DNA of 64,000 bases from an uncultured Oligoflexia bacterium (GCA_937120495.1 CAKZJW010000024.1:1-64000); one strand, 5' to 3'. Counted from the stretch's first letter, positions 26,991 to 34,793 are shown. A program made the numbers and translations. Notes: generated by a model from the sequence alone, not told the origin.

Positions 26991-27332
26991 ATGAATTTAA
27001 AAAGTAGCACTAAATCCACAATCTCAGTAAAGCCAGAAGTAAAAGAAAGGTTTCTAAGGCATATAGAAGAACTTAACCAGAAACGACACAGTAAAAGTAA
27101 GATTATCCCCAACGATTGGCTTACTTTCTTCATAGATAATATGACAGATTCTCAAGTAGAAGGGTTGAGATCTCACAAAATGACAATCCTCGATGAGCAA
27201 CAAAGAATTAGGTCAATTTATGAGAAAGAAAATAGTAAAGTCTCTGATGAAAAGTGGGAACTTCTAAAGATCTCAGGGGTACTAAAGACGTACTTTAAGA
27301 AGCATTCCATAATTTCATTAGATGCACATTAA
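26991..27332 (+). CDS. small DNA-binding-like mobile-element protein
   Basis: 113 residues. The N-terminus (STISVKPEVKERFLRHIEELNQ) looks like a ribbon-helix-helix strand-helix; the remainder is helical and charged. It resembles the partial protein encoded at 63673: both have a short beta strand, a V-K-x-EVK(E/K) helix, a helix ending near residue 60, then a Y(E/R)-EY-S...(D/S)E segment. RHH-type proteins of this size commonly accompany partition or mobilisation genes. RBS AAAGG lies 7 nt before the ATG. Function not known. Confidence 0.7.
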   Translation: MNLKSSTKSTISVKPEVKERFLRHIEELNQKRHSKSKIIPNDWLTFFIDNMTDSQVEGLRSHKMTILDEQQRIRSIYEKENSKVSDEKWELLKISGVLKTYFKKHSIISLDAH

Positions 27333-27362
27333 TTAAAAAAAGAGTGAATGGAGAAGTGGCGA

Positions 27363-27827
27363 CTATGCCGCTTCTTCCATTTCTTGCTCCACTTCTTCGA
27401 TGTAATTCTCTACATCGTATTTCCAATAATAATTAGCTCCATTGTCAAAAGAGATGATTTCCTCATCTTGTTCTAATCCGTCCATATATTCACCTTTGGC
27501 GATATCCCAAGCTATGGGATCTTTCATTACTTGAGAAGTAGAGAGGTTTAAGAATCCAACTTGCACTTCTTCGCCGTAGCAATCATCAATCATTTGCTCA
27601 AAGAGTTCTTCTGAATCTATTGGATTTAGGTTCTCGTCTATTAATTCTTCTACCACCCAGTCGATGTCAAATTCGACACCCGAGTCCTTTTTTAGTCTCA
27701 TCAAATCGTCATTAGAGCAAGTTTTACAAATTCCAGTAGGAGCTTCTTCATAACATGTATAGCAGAAGGGAGTAGTTTTGAAATAAGCAATTTTGTTAAG
27801 CTTTTCTAGTAAGTTTTGAGAACACAT
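27363..27827 (-). CDS. conserved-type mobile-element protein with Cys-rich motif
   Basis: 154 residues from the ATG at 27827 (AAAGG upstream); a longer frame extends to 27962 but lacks a ribosome site. Two CxxC pairs (FCYTCYEE and GICKTCSND) suggest a small zinc knuckle, followed by an acidic alpha/beta region with VQVGFLNLSTSQVMKDPIAWDIAKGEYMDGL and an acidic C-terminus. I recall similar proteins from proteobacterial plasmids and conjugative elements but not an assigned function. Confidence 0.7.
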   Translation of the reverse strand: MCSQNLLEKLNKIAYFKTTPFCYTCYEEAPTGICKTCSNDDLMRLKKDSGVEFDIDWVVEELIDENLNPIDSEELFEQMIDDCYGEEVQVGFLNLSTSQVMKDPIAWDIAKGEYMDGLEQDEEIISFDNGANYYWKYDVENYIEEVEQEMEEAA

Positions 27828-27863
27828 ATTTAATACCTTTTGTTGAAGTTTTGAGGCATCTAT

Positions 27864-27899
27864 TTCAACCCCTTTCACCCAAAGGCAAGGGGTTGAAAA
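27864..27899. repeat. 12-bp inverted repeat upstream of the Cys-motif gene
   Basis: Perfect arms TTTCAACCCCTT (27864-27875) and AAGGGGTTGAAA (27888-27899) with a 12-nt spacer, 37 bp upstream of the minus-strand ATG at 27827. It could be an operator or a 5'-leader hairpin for that gene; there is no T tract to make it an obvious terminator. Confidence 0.6.
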
Positions 27900-28289
27900 T
27901 AGTGTCATTAGTGAGCTGTTGGTAAACCTTAGTCTGACCCTTTGGGGCTTTAAGAGTGACAAAAATCTTATTTTTGGCGCGAAAAAAGCGGGCAGACGAA
28001 GAGAGGTTGGACTTAAAGCGAGCGATAAACGTAGAGAAAAGCTTTACATATATTCAAGAAATACTTTTATGGTTAAGATCGTTATTACAGAGCTGAGTTA
28101 CTTGTGCTACACTTAGTGAGGATTATTTATGCCTACAGTAAAAAAAGTATACAAATATCTGTGTCAGACAGAGTTCACTAAGAAATTCTCATTCAAAAGA
28201 GAATGACTCGGTATCTCATGAAGATGCTTGGTCTTAGCTAGTGTATAAACCTTATCCTCCATATTTCACTTCAACGGCTGGGATAGATT
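27900..28289. other. non-coding gap, no supported gene
   Basis: About 390 bp between the Cys-motif gene and hipA. Open frames here are short, lack ribosome sites and look like chance. A 25-codon frame from the ATG at 28128 might be a gene remnant, but I cannot support it as coding. Confidence 0.5.
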
Positions 28290-29555
28290 TTACTCAATTC
28301 CTTGTCGACTTAAGTTTTTACACCTGTTCTCAATAAATTCAGAAATTCTATTAATTATTTTTACTCGGGGGTATTTATCTTTCATCTCACTAGCAAGCAC
28401 ATCCTTATTCTTAAGTAGTTTGTCTCTCATCAAAATCATTCTTTCTGTTACTGTTCCTGACTTAAGTCCTAACTCTACTTCTAGCTTGGTTAATTGGTTT
28501 TTACCTATTTTAGATGAGTCATTGCGGCCACCAATTTGAAATGAGAACTGCTTCGTAAGTTTTGGGTATATCTCTGTACAAAGTAGATCATAGTAAGGTG
28601 CTAATTCAATTTTACCATTAGAGAGCAATAAAGAGATATTTTTAGAATGGCTATCATTATTACCAATTAATAAATTGAAACATAACCAATCAAGAAACGA
28701 GAAAGCCGCACTTTTTCTTGTTTTGATCCCTACATTTTTAATAACAATATTATAGTTATCTTTTATTGTTGGGCCACCTTTCACCTCATACTTCATCTCG
28801 CTAACAACACCTTGAGCCTGACAAAAGTCTTGCTGGTGCAGTCGACTAAACGTTCCATTTTCATTTTTGATACGATCATATCTTTCAGTTATAAAGAGTG
28901 GGTGCTTCCCATCATCTAAAATTGTAACTTCGGAAACCTTTAAACCTACAAGCTGAGCAAGCTTCATACAATAGAACTCATTAAAAACTGATTCCTTCAC
29001 TCCAGAGCGAAAGATAGGAACTTTCACAATATGAGTTGTAGGAGAGCTATCTTTTGGAATATAAAATTTACCATTTTTAAAGTTGGCTGGAAATTTATCC
29101 TGAGCCCCTGCAATAGATAAGTACCCAGGGTTCTCCTCAGATATAACTTCCGCAACAGATTGTTTGTCTTTAATCGCTTTATAGATTTTTTCTATTTGTA
29201 ATTCTACTTCTGCACCAGTTGTATTCAAGCTTGGTAAAATATCTTTATCCGTTAAAAGAATTGCACCAGCGCAGTCTCTTCCAAACTCTCTTAAAAATTC
29301 ATAAGGACTTTCTATTTTATGATTATTACCAATTGTCTTTCTTACATCCCCCTCAGGTAATAAGTTTTCAAAAAATGATAAAGTTATTTTGTTTCCAAAA
29401 GACTCTTTCTGAAAGGGCATTGCTAAGCTCAATTGAAATCGATTTGTGAAGGCCAGCCACTGGTCACTATACTGAAAGGAAAGTGTTAGCTCTTCACTTC
29501 TTTTAAGCTCACCGACTTTTATATCGTCATAAAATACATTTAACTTTTCATTCAT
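28290..29555 (-). CDS. hipA: HipA-type serine/threonine kinase toxin
   Basis: 421 residues, the usual HipA length. An N-terminal HipA_N domain (MPFQKESFGNKITLSFFENLLPEGDVR) leads to the kinase: SIAGAQDKFPA (phosphate-binding loop), HIVKVP (ATP-binding Lys), the ITERYDR strand, LIGNNDSHSKNISLL (catalytic Asp/Asn) and LAPYYDLLCT (metal-binding Asp). HipA kinases phosphorylate aminoacyl-tRNA synthetases or related targets, halting growth. Its start overlaps the hipB stop (ATGA). On a mobile element it would serve as a stabilisation module. Confidence 0.93.
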   Translation of the reverse strand: MNEKLNVFYDDIKVGELKRSEELTLSFQYSDQWLAFTNRFQLSLAMPFQKESFGNKITLSFFENLLPEGDVRKTIGNNHKIESPYEFLREFGRDCAGAILLTDKDILPSLNTTGAEVELQIEKIYKAIKDKQSVAEVISEENPGYLSIAGAQDKFPANFKNGKFYIPKDSSPTTHIVKVPIFRSGVKESVFNEFYCMKLAQLVGLKVSEVTILDDGKHPLFITERYDRIKNENGTFSRLHQQDFCQAQGVVSEMKYEVKGGPTIKDNYNIVIKNVGIKTRKSAAFSFLDWLCFNLLIGNNDSHSKNISLLLSNGKIELAPYYDLLCTEIYPKLTKQFSFQIGGRNDSSKIGKNQLTKLEVELGLKSGTVTERMILMRDKLLKNKDVLASEMKDKYPRVKIINRISEFIENRCKNLSRQGIE

Positions 29556-29776
29556 TCTTCAAGCTCGATTAGTAATTTAAACCCCAAAGTCTGCCTTATC
29601 TTAAAAAGTGTAGATAGTTTCAATTCTCTGTCTCCAGCATTACTTTCAAACTTGCTAATACCATTAACAGATAAGTCGCAAAGCTTAGCCAACTCAGTCT
29701 GTGAAATACCAAGTTCTTTTCTTCTTTCAGTTATTAAAGTCACGAGCTCTTCTATTGAATTAAATGATTTTTTCAT
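29552..29776 (-). CDS. hipB: HipB-type antitoxin/repressor
   Basis: 74 residues, an XRE-type helix-turn-helix (ELGISQTELAKLCDLSVNGISKFESNAGDRELKLSTLFKI) with a short C-terminal strand (LGFKLLIELEE). HipB neutralises HipA and binds operators upstream of its own gene. Three TCTCCC/GGGAGA inverted repeats lie immediately upstream (29780-29896), the first only a few bases before the ATG, which fits autorepression. Confidence 0.92.
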   Translation of the reverse strand: MKKSFNSIEELVTLITERRKELGISQTELAKLCDLSVNGISKFESNAGDRELKLSTLFKIRQTLGFKLLIELEE

Positions 29777-29779
29777 ATT

Positions 29780-29896
29780 TCTCCCTATGGGGAGATTCTA
29801 TCATGTTTTGAAGTATATTTCACATATATCTCCCCGAAGGGAGATATATGATCATTTTGCACAAAATAATGCGAATATATCCCTGAAGGGAGAATT
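29780..29896. promoter_or_regulatory. triple inverted-repeat operator of hipBA
   Basis: Three related palindromes: TCTCCC-tatg-GGGAGA at 29780-29795; a perfect 12-bp-arm copy (CATATATCTCCC / mirror, spacer CGAA) at 29823-29850; and a weaker half-conserved copy with CCC-tgaa-GGGAGA at about 29881-29893. Centres are about 49 and 50 bp apart, close to a whole number of helical turns. They fill the hipB promoter region and are the probable HipB/HipAB binding sites. Confidence 0.75.
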
Positions 29897-30086
29897 AGAG
29901 GGGCGTCTATGAGTAAATCTAAATACTCTCAAAACTAAGATTTAATACTATTGCGTTGCAAAAAGAGTTTGGTAATAAGGTTCTAAGAGAAATTGTCATT
30001 ATTATTGCTAGACATCACTTCTCAAAAATAAAGTGATATAGCATTTATCCATAATTTTTCCTTGTCAGGTGTGAAAGGAGAAAATT

Positions 30087-30194
30087 ATGAATAAGAACAA
30101 TAAAAGCATAGTGCTTGAAGTTGAGCTACGTATACTAATTCAAAGAAGAAGCTTTTACTTTAGAGTATTATTTCTAGCTTTTGGCTTTTTTTAG
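30087..30194 (+). CDS. possible small protein (35 aa)
   Basis: An ATG preceded by AAAGGAG at good spacing (7 nt) opens a 35-codon frame, MNKNNKSIVLEVELRILIQR and on, ending in a hydrophobic run (VLFLAFGFF). I do not recognise it. The strong ribosome site is the main support; it could be a small membrane peptide or the truncated start of a lost gene. The stretch 29897-30086 before it shows nothing else I can support. Confidence 0.4.
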   Translation: MNKNNKSIVLEVELRILIQRRSFYFRVLFLAFGFF

Positions 30195-30273
30195 AAAATT
30201 TATTGAGAGTCCTGTGATTAGTGATAAACTTTGCCGACTTCCAAAAAAAAATGTTTATTCGTAAAATGTTATT

Positions 30274-30918
30274 GTGAGATCTCTAATTACTTACCTTCCC
30301 CTCTCCTTGCTTGTCTTAGTCATTTTTCAAAGTGATGGATATGCTATTATATTAAAACTCTCTAGATCTTCTGGTGAAGTTAGAGGGCAGTATGGAAAAA
30401 GCTCTCGTCTTGATGGAGTTGAGCATCTCAAGCGAAGCTATAGCAGTATTTCTGCTGAGCATGATTGGGGGAAGTGGTTTGGAAGCTCCTCGTTTACAAC
30501 GAACAACTACTCTGAAGATAAGTCTGACTATGAAGAGTCAGCAATTGCCATAAAAATTGGTAAATCATTTGGCAACAAATCCAATCAACTTGGACTAGTT
30601 GTGGGTCTTACCCAAAATCATATCTATACTCCACAGGTCGGGGAGTTGAGCAAAGCTAGCTTCATGGGAAAAGGATTTGGGGTAAAGATAAGAAGTAACT
30701 TTTTGATATATGAGTTTTTTACACAGGACTTTGGTGCTGTTGAGTTTGGAGAATTAAGTTCATCGGGGAAAGGATTTTCCCACAAGGTGTCACTTAATCT
30801 TGGGAAGAAGTTTAAGTATGGGCTTTACTATCTTTCTGAAACATACGACTTTCAGGGAGATGCTTCTTACCTTAGAAACTCACAGAGTATTGGTGCCTAT
30901 GTTGGGTATGAGTGGTAA
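30274..30918 (+). CDS. outer-membrane beta-barrel-like protein
   Basis: 214 residues from a GTG start; signal peptide (LPLSLLVLVIFQSDGYA). The mature part alternates polar and hydrophobic residues with repeated short strands (SAIAIKIGKSFG, LGLVVGLTQNH, VSLNLGKKFKYGLYYLSETYDF) and ends IGAYVGYEW, a C-terminal aromatic residue typical of outer-membrane barrels recognised by BamA. It lies 100 bp upstream of the DGR variable lipoprotein gene and may work with it at the surface. No family recognised. Confidence 0.7.
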   Translation: MRSLITYLPLSLLVLVIFQSDGYAIILKLSRSSGEVRGQYGKSSRLDGVEHLKRSYSSISAEHDWGKWFGSSSFTTNNYSEDKSDYEESAIAIKIGKSFGNKSNQLGLVVGLTQNHIYTPQVGELSKASFMGKGFGVKIRSNFLIYEFFTQDFGAVEFGELSSSGKGFSHKVSLNLGKKFKYGLYYLSETYDFQGDASYLRNSQSIGAYVGYEW

Positions 30919-31017
30919 TTGCATAAATAGTTGGCACGGGAAAGAATTTCCCTTTAGTGAACCCTTGCTAAAGGATTGATTTTTGTAACCGATAGTTGAT
31001 ATGAGGTATAATAAATT

Positions 31018-32502
31018 ATGAAAACAAAACTACTAATGACACTGACTTTACTTTTATCACTTACTCTTTTGGGAGGCTGTGAAACTGGAGCCGAATTTGA
31101 GACAATCGCAGAAAACAGCGACTCTGGAAATAACTCAGGAGATAGTGGCGGGTCAGGAACACCATCAGATGTGACCTTTGCCGGCATTGATAATATCTCA
31201 GCAGTGACAGACTCAACTGCAACTATAAATTGGACTCATGTTGCTGGCGGAGTTCAATATCAAATTTTTTCAGTGAGTGGATCAACTTTAACTTATATCT
31301 CTTCAGTCGAAGCCCCAACAGCAACCTACAATCTAACAGGATTAACGGCAGCAACAAGCTACACCTATAGAGTTAGACTTGTTGACTCTGGTGGTCTTAA
31401 CGATGCAAATACAAACGACATAAGCTTTACAACAATAGGCGCACCAAGTGCTCCGACAGGTCTAGCTCTAACAACACCAGCCTCAAGCCCAGGCTTTGAT
31501 ACAACACCAACTATTACTGTTAGCGGAGTAAAGTCAGGAGATACCATTAAACTTTTTACAGACCTAACTTGCTCAACAGAAGTCGGTTCCGCAGTTTCTG
31601 CTGGAACAACAACAGCAATTACAACATCTACCTTAGCAGCAGCAAGCTACACCTTTTACGCCAATGCAACTGGAAGCGGCGGAGCAAGCTCCTGCTCCAC
31701 TGCAAATGTTAGTTATACTATAAATGCATGCCCTGCTGGATATATCTCAGTTCCATCAATGGCATCAGTAGGCGCACCAGATAATTTCTGTGTCATGCAA
31801 TATGAAGCAAAGAACAGCGGCGGCGCCCCAGTGTCAACAGCAACAGGTGCCCCATGGGTAAGTATAAATCAGGTAAATGCCAAGGCTGAATGTCAATCCT
31901 TAGGTGCAAACTACGACTTAATTTCAAACCCTGAATGGATGGCAATAGCTAGAAACGTAGAAAATGTCGCTTCTAACTGGACAGATGGAGCAGTAGGTTC
32001 AGGCTGTCTTAAAAGAGGAAATGTCGGCGGAGCAAATGCTTGTGCTGGAGGAGACTCTGGTTATAACGGATCAGACCCTGAATCAGGAGCCGGCAGAAAC
32101 GCCTTAGCCTCACTCACGCTTGATAACGGCGAAGTAATTTGGGACCTCTCAGGAAACGTCTGGGAATGGACAGACTGGACCCTAGGCGGAGCCCTCTCAA
32201 CGAATATGAGCCAAGCTAATAAGCCAAGTAGTGGTGGTACACCGGTAGCATCATGGATTGAGTTAACAGCAGTAGATACATTTACAGCACTCTCTCCTGC
32301 GGAATCAATATTACCAGATGACCCTAGTTTTAACGCAAGTTATGGTATGGGCAGATACTATGCAGGAACATCCGGCGGGGCGGCGCTTCGCGGTGGTATT
32401 TGGGGCAGTGGAGCGAACGCTGGTGCGTTCGCGCTCTATTTGGTCCTTTCCTCTACGTCCTCGTACACGAGCGTTGGCTTTCGCTGCGTCTTCCGCCCAT
32501 AG
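31018..32502 (+). CDS. DGR variable protein: surface lipoprotein with C-type-lectin/FGE-like domain
   Basis: 494 residues. Signal peptide II with lipobox LLGGC (lipidated Cys21), a Ser/Gly-rich linker, a fibronectin type III domain at about 52-140 (ATINWTHVAGGVQYQIF, TYNLTGLTAATSYTYRVRLVD), a second Ig-like domain to about 235, then a formylglycine-generating-enzyme/C-type-lectin fold with the hallmark IWDLSGNVWEWTDW. Residues 452-493 are the variable repeat; codon differences from the template fall at residues 461, 463, 464, 466, 474, 476, 477, 482, 483, 485 and 486, the usual binding face of such folds. The gene is clearly more GC-rich than its neighbours. It is expected to display a diversifying ligand-binding surface, target unknown. 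GAGG lies 11 nt before the ATG. Confidence 0.93.
   Translation: MKTKLLMTLTLLLSLTLLGGCETGAEFETIAENSDSGNNSGDSGGSGTPSDVTFAGIDNISAVTDSTATINWTHVAGGVQYQIFSVSGSTLTYISSVEAPTATYNLTGLTAATSYTYRVRLVDSGGLNDANTNDISFTTIGAPSAPTGLALTTPASSPGFDTTPTITVSGVKSGDTIKLFTDLTCSTEVGSAVSAGTTTAITTSTLAAASYTFYANATGSGGASSCSTANVSYTINACPAGYISVPSMASVGAPDNFCVMQYEAKNSGGAPVSTATGAPWVSINQVNAKAECQSLGANYDLISNPEWMAIARNVENVASNWTDGAVGSGCLKRGNVGGANACAGGDSGYNGSDPESGAGRNALASLTLDNGEVIWDLSGNVWEWTDWTLGGALSTNMSQANKPSSGGTPVASWIELTAVDTFTALSPAESILPDDPSFNASYGMGRYYAGTSGGAALRGGIWGSGANAGAFALYLVLSSTSSYTSVGFRCVFRP
32371..32495 (+). repeat. DGR variable repeat (VR)
   Basis: 125 bp at the 3' end of the variable-protein gene, matching the template repeat at 34794-34918. 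All 100 positions that are not adenine in the template are identical. 15 of 25 template adenines are replaced (7 to G, 7 to T, 1 to C). The first 27 bp and last 20 bp contain no adenine in the template and are unchanged; the GC-rich 3' block is the expected initiation-of-homology (IMH) segment. Confidence 0.97.
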
Positions 32503-32548
32503 TAACGCACAGAGCATAACTTAATTTGTAAGTAACTCTCTGCATAGG

Positions 32549-32562
32549 GTGCCGTCAGGCAC
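32549..32562 (+). promoter_or_regulatory. hairpin downstream of VR
   Basis: GTGCC-gtca-GGCAC, a 5-bp stem extendable by two G-T pairs with a tetraloop, 53 bp after the VR. In the Bordetella phage DGR a hairpin just after the VR marks the target for efficient retrohoming; this one is shorter and farther away, so the parallel is tentative. GGGTGCCGTCAG (32547-32558) recurs immediately after the TR (34918-34929). Confidence 0.45.
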
Positions 32563-32630
32563 TTGGACCCTTGAAATCTTGGCTCTTGGAATTTTAATTT
32601 TCTTTTTTAACAACTAAAAACATTGCAAAC

Positions 32631-32792
32631 TTTCCGGAAACCAAATGGCTTCTTTCCGAATCAAGCCAAATTTTCCGGAAAAATGTTTTGTTTTCTGAAA
32701 ATCTCTTTAAATTTTCAATATTTTCCGGAAATGGCAAATTATACGGCCGCACTTTCGGAAAAAAAGTGCTATGCTTTCCGAAAGTACGGAAA
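32631..32792. promoter_or_regulatory. cluster of TTTCCGGAAA palindromic sites
   Basis: Three perfect TTTCCGGAAA sites (32631, 32672, 32722) alternate with imperfect copies: TTTCCGAA (32653), TTTCTGAAA (32692), TTTCGGAAA (32753), TTTCCGAAA (32775) and a CGGAAAG half-site near 32787. Spacing is about 19-31 bp. The cluster ends just before the ATG at 32802 of the HTH gene, so it probably is its operator and promoter region. It fills most of the gap between the variable-protein gene and the HTH gene. Confidence 0.75.
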
Positions 32793-32801
32793 GATAGAGA
32801 A

Positions 32802-33464
32802 ATGAATAAAAATAAGATTGAAGTATCAGTTAAAGAAGCTGCTGAAATGATCGGGGTAAGCAGTCGTAGCATCATAAACTATATTAAAGCAAAAGAAATT
32901 GCAGCGATTAAAGTTGGAAAGTCATGGTTTATCAAGGAACCTTCTCTCATAGCATTTTCTCAAAGACATGGAATAAACATTGGGCAAAACAACAATAACG
33001 ATGAGCCAGAGACTGAAGATAGTACAGAGAATCATAGTCTCCAAGAAGAAATAAGTCCTGTAGCTATTAAAAGTAAGGATTCTAGACAATCTAAAAATAA
33101 AAAGGCCAGATATATAATCAAAAATTTAAAACTGTACGAGATAGCTCATAAGGCTTTTCAAATGCAAAATTGGGTTCAATTAGACAACAGCAAAACCCCA
33201 CCTCAACTACTAACTAAGCTTTATGACTTAAAGTTAGCAGCTCTTGAATTAATTGGGGCCGGATATCACTCATTTGATAAAAAAGAGAAAAGAAACTTAT
33301 ATAATCAATCAAGGGAGAAAGTAGGAGGAATTCTTGCTTTGCTGTATTCTGACGAAGAACTAGAAAAAGCTTGGGGCAATGAAATTAAGTTTATGGAAAA
33401 TCAACTTCTTGCAGCTTACTCATCCCTGATTAGAAAAATGGAAAAAAGAAATGAAAAACAATAA
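32802..33464 (+). CDS. excisionase-type HTH protein with helical-bundle domain, DGR-linked
   Basis: 220 residues from the ATG at 32802; a longer open frame (from 32688) runs through the repeated palindromes and is rejected. The N-terminus is a MerR/excisionase-type winged HTH (VSVKEAAEMIGVSSRSIINYIKAKEIAAIKVGKSWFI), then a charged linker (about 65-110), then a helical domain (YEIAHKAFQMQNWV, LLTKLYDLKLAALELIGAGYH, LYNQSREKVGGILALL) that resembles a four-helix bundle of the Avd type. Located between the variable protein and avd and overlapping avd by 14 bp, so part of the DGR operon. Probably an autoregulator or a second accessory factor; exact role unknown. Confidence 0.8.
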   Translation: MNKNKIEVSVKEAAEMIGVSSRSIINYIKAKEIAAIKVGKSWFIKEPSLIAFSQRHGINIGQNNNNDEPETEDSTENHSLQEEISPVAIKSKDSRQSKNKKARYIIKNLKLYEIAHKAFQMQNWVQLDNSKTPPQLLTKLYDLKLAALELIGAGYHSFDKKEKRNLYNQSREKVGGILALLYSDEELEKAWGNEIKFMENQLLAAYSSLIRKMEKRNEKQ

Positions 33465-33807
33465 GATATATTCAGACTGCTATCAAACGAGTATTCATAT
33501 TTTTAATAGAACAAAGTCATTTCCTAAACATTTAAGACCAACTCTTGGTAGAAAAATTGAAGAATCAATTTTAGACTGTTTATTAAATATTAGAAAGGCG
33601 AATGTTTCCACTGCTCCTAAAAGAATTGAATTTCTCTATCAAGCATCAAACTCTCTTGATGATTTAAGAACTTTAGTGGGGATATCAAAAGATATGATGG
33701 CATTAAATCCTGCTGGTTTTTCTGATATCACAGAGCTTACAAAAACAATTGGAAAAGAACTGGGAGGGTTTATTAAATATGAGAAAAACCGAAACCCTGC
33801 TAGATAA
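33451..33807 (+). CDS. avd: DGR accessory variability determinant (Avd)
   Basis: 118 residues with the four-helix-bundle pattern of Avd and the 23S rRNA intervening-sequence protein family: KSFPKHLRPTLGRKIEESILDCLLNIRKAN, KRIEFLYQASNSLDDLRTLVGIS, then a last helix (ITELTKTIGKELGGFIKYEK). Avd forms a basic pentamer that binds the DGR reverse transcriptase and the template RNA and is needed for mutagenic cDNA synthesis. It overlaps the HTH gene upstream and the RT gene downstream. Confidence 0.9.
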   Translation: MKNNKIYSDCYQTSIHIFNRTKSFPKHLRPTLGRKIEESILDCLLNIRKANVSTAPKRIEFLYQASNSLDDLRTLVGISKDMMALNPAGFSDITELTKTIGKELGGFIKYEKNRNPAR

Positions 33808-34777
33808 GGTTGCTAACTTTAATAATCTATGTGCTGCTTTTAAAGAATGTTCAAGAGGAAAAAAACAAAAATCTGGCTATCAAAATTTCCTTTTTAATTA
33901 TGGAGAAAAACTCAAATCAATTGAGCATGAACTTCTTGAAACAGGAACTTTTAACTGGGGAGGATATAGAGAGTTTGAAGTTTCCGATCCTAAGAAAAGA
34001 ACTATAATGGCCGCTCCGTTTAAAGATAGAATTTTGCATACAGCAATTCATAGAGTTATTGCACCTAATATTGATAAAACATTTGGTGCTAGGACTTATG
34101 CCTGTCGTAATGATATGGGTAACCGAAATGCAACAACAAGAGTGTGGGAACAAGTAAAAAAGATGGGGGCGAAAAGGTATTGTATAAAGTTAGATGTTAA
34201 ACAGTACTTTGCTCACATCAATCACACTATTTTGGAGGAACAAATCTTTAGAATTTTAAAAGACAATTCTCTTCGTCCATTAACTCATGGTTTGATTTCT
34301 TCTCACCCGAAATATAAAGTATCACAATGTGGTATACCAATAGGAAACTTAACATCTCAGCTTTTTGCTAATCTGTACTTATCAGGAGCAGATAAATACG
34401 CCTGTGAGCTTCTCGATATAAAATATAATGAAGATGATACTAATGAAAAGAATTTTTATATACGCTATATGGATGATATGGTTATCCTTGCTGAAAACAA
34501 AGAGCAGGCATTTTATTGTGCTAATAACCTAATAAGACATATTCAAGAGCAGTTAAAGTTATCAATACCTACAAGTAAGAAAGTGATACTTGCAAATGAT
34601 CCTATTCCATTTTTAGGGTTTGTTCTTGATAATGACTACCGAGTATTAGCAAGAAACAAGAGAAAACTGTTCAAAAAAATTAAAAGATTGGATAAAGCAG
34701 GGGCTTGTCTATCTGATAAGGCCATGGTGCTACAATCTTATAATGCTTGGAAAGACTTAGATCATAGTATGGGATAG
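33779..34777 (+). CDS. DGR reverse transcriptase
   Basis: 332 residues from the ATG at 33779 (GGGAGG 11 nt upstream, overlapping avd by 29 bp). RT fingers/palm blocks in order: KKRTIMAAPFKDRILHTAIHR, CIKLDVKQYFAHI (first metal Asp), GIPIGNLTSQLFANLYLS (the SQ motif typical of DGR enzymes, where group II introns have QG...SP), IRYMDDMVI (YMDD, residues 230-233) and PFLGFVL. There is no maturase, endonuclease or integrase domain, which separates it from group II and LTR elements. It makes error-prone cDNA from the adjacent template repeat, with misincorporation opposite adenine. Confidence 0.96.
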   Translation: MRKTETLLDKVANFNNLCAAFKECSRGKKQKSGYQNFLFNYGEKLKSIEHELLETGTFNWGGYREFEVSDPKKRTIMAAPFKDRILHTAIHRVIAPNIDKTFGARTYACRNDMGNRNATTRVWEQVKKMGAKRYCIKLDVKQYFAHINHTILEEQIFRILKDNSLRPLTHGLISSHPKYKVSQCGIPIGNLTSQLFANLYLSGADKYACELLDIKYNEDDTNEKNFYIRYMDDMVILAENKEQAFYCANNLIRHIQEQLKLSIPTSKKVILANDPIPFLGFVLDNDYRVLARNKRKLFKKIKRLDKAGACLSDKAMVLQSYNAWKDLDHSMG

Positions 34778-34793
34778 AACCATGCCTCAGAAG

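Noticed and set aside
27919-28116. 65-aa plus-strand open frame upstream of the Cys-motif gene
   Set aside because: No ribosome site, basic low-complexity product, overlaps the promoter region of the opposite gene.
29910-29940. ATGAGTAAATCTAAATACTCT, resembling the start of an IS3-type OrfA
   Set aside because: Only nine codons before a stop and no further transposase similarity nearby; too short to support an insertion-sequence remnant.
30931-30947. Sigma-54-like TTGGCACGGGAAAGAA before the variable-protein gene
   Set aside because: The GG is followed after 10 bases by AA, not GC, so the -12 element is missing.
32688-32801. N-terminal extension of the HTH protein
   Set aside because: The 38 codons run through the repeated TTTCCGGAAA sites; the ATG at 32802 starts directly at a normal HTH domain.
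33779-34777. Reverse transcriptase as part of a group II intron or retron
   Set aside because: No maturase or endonuclease domain, SQ motif in place of the group II form, no msr/msd-like structure, and TR/VR plus Avd fit a DGR.
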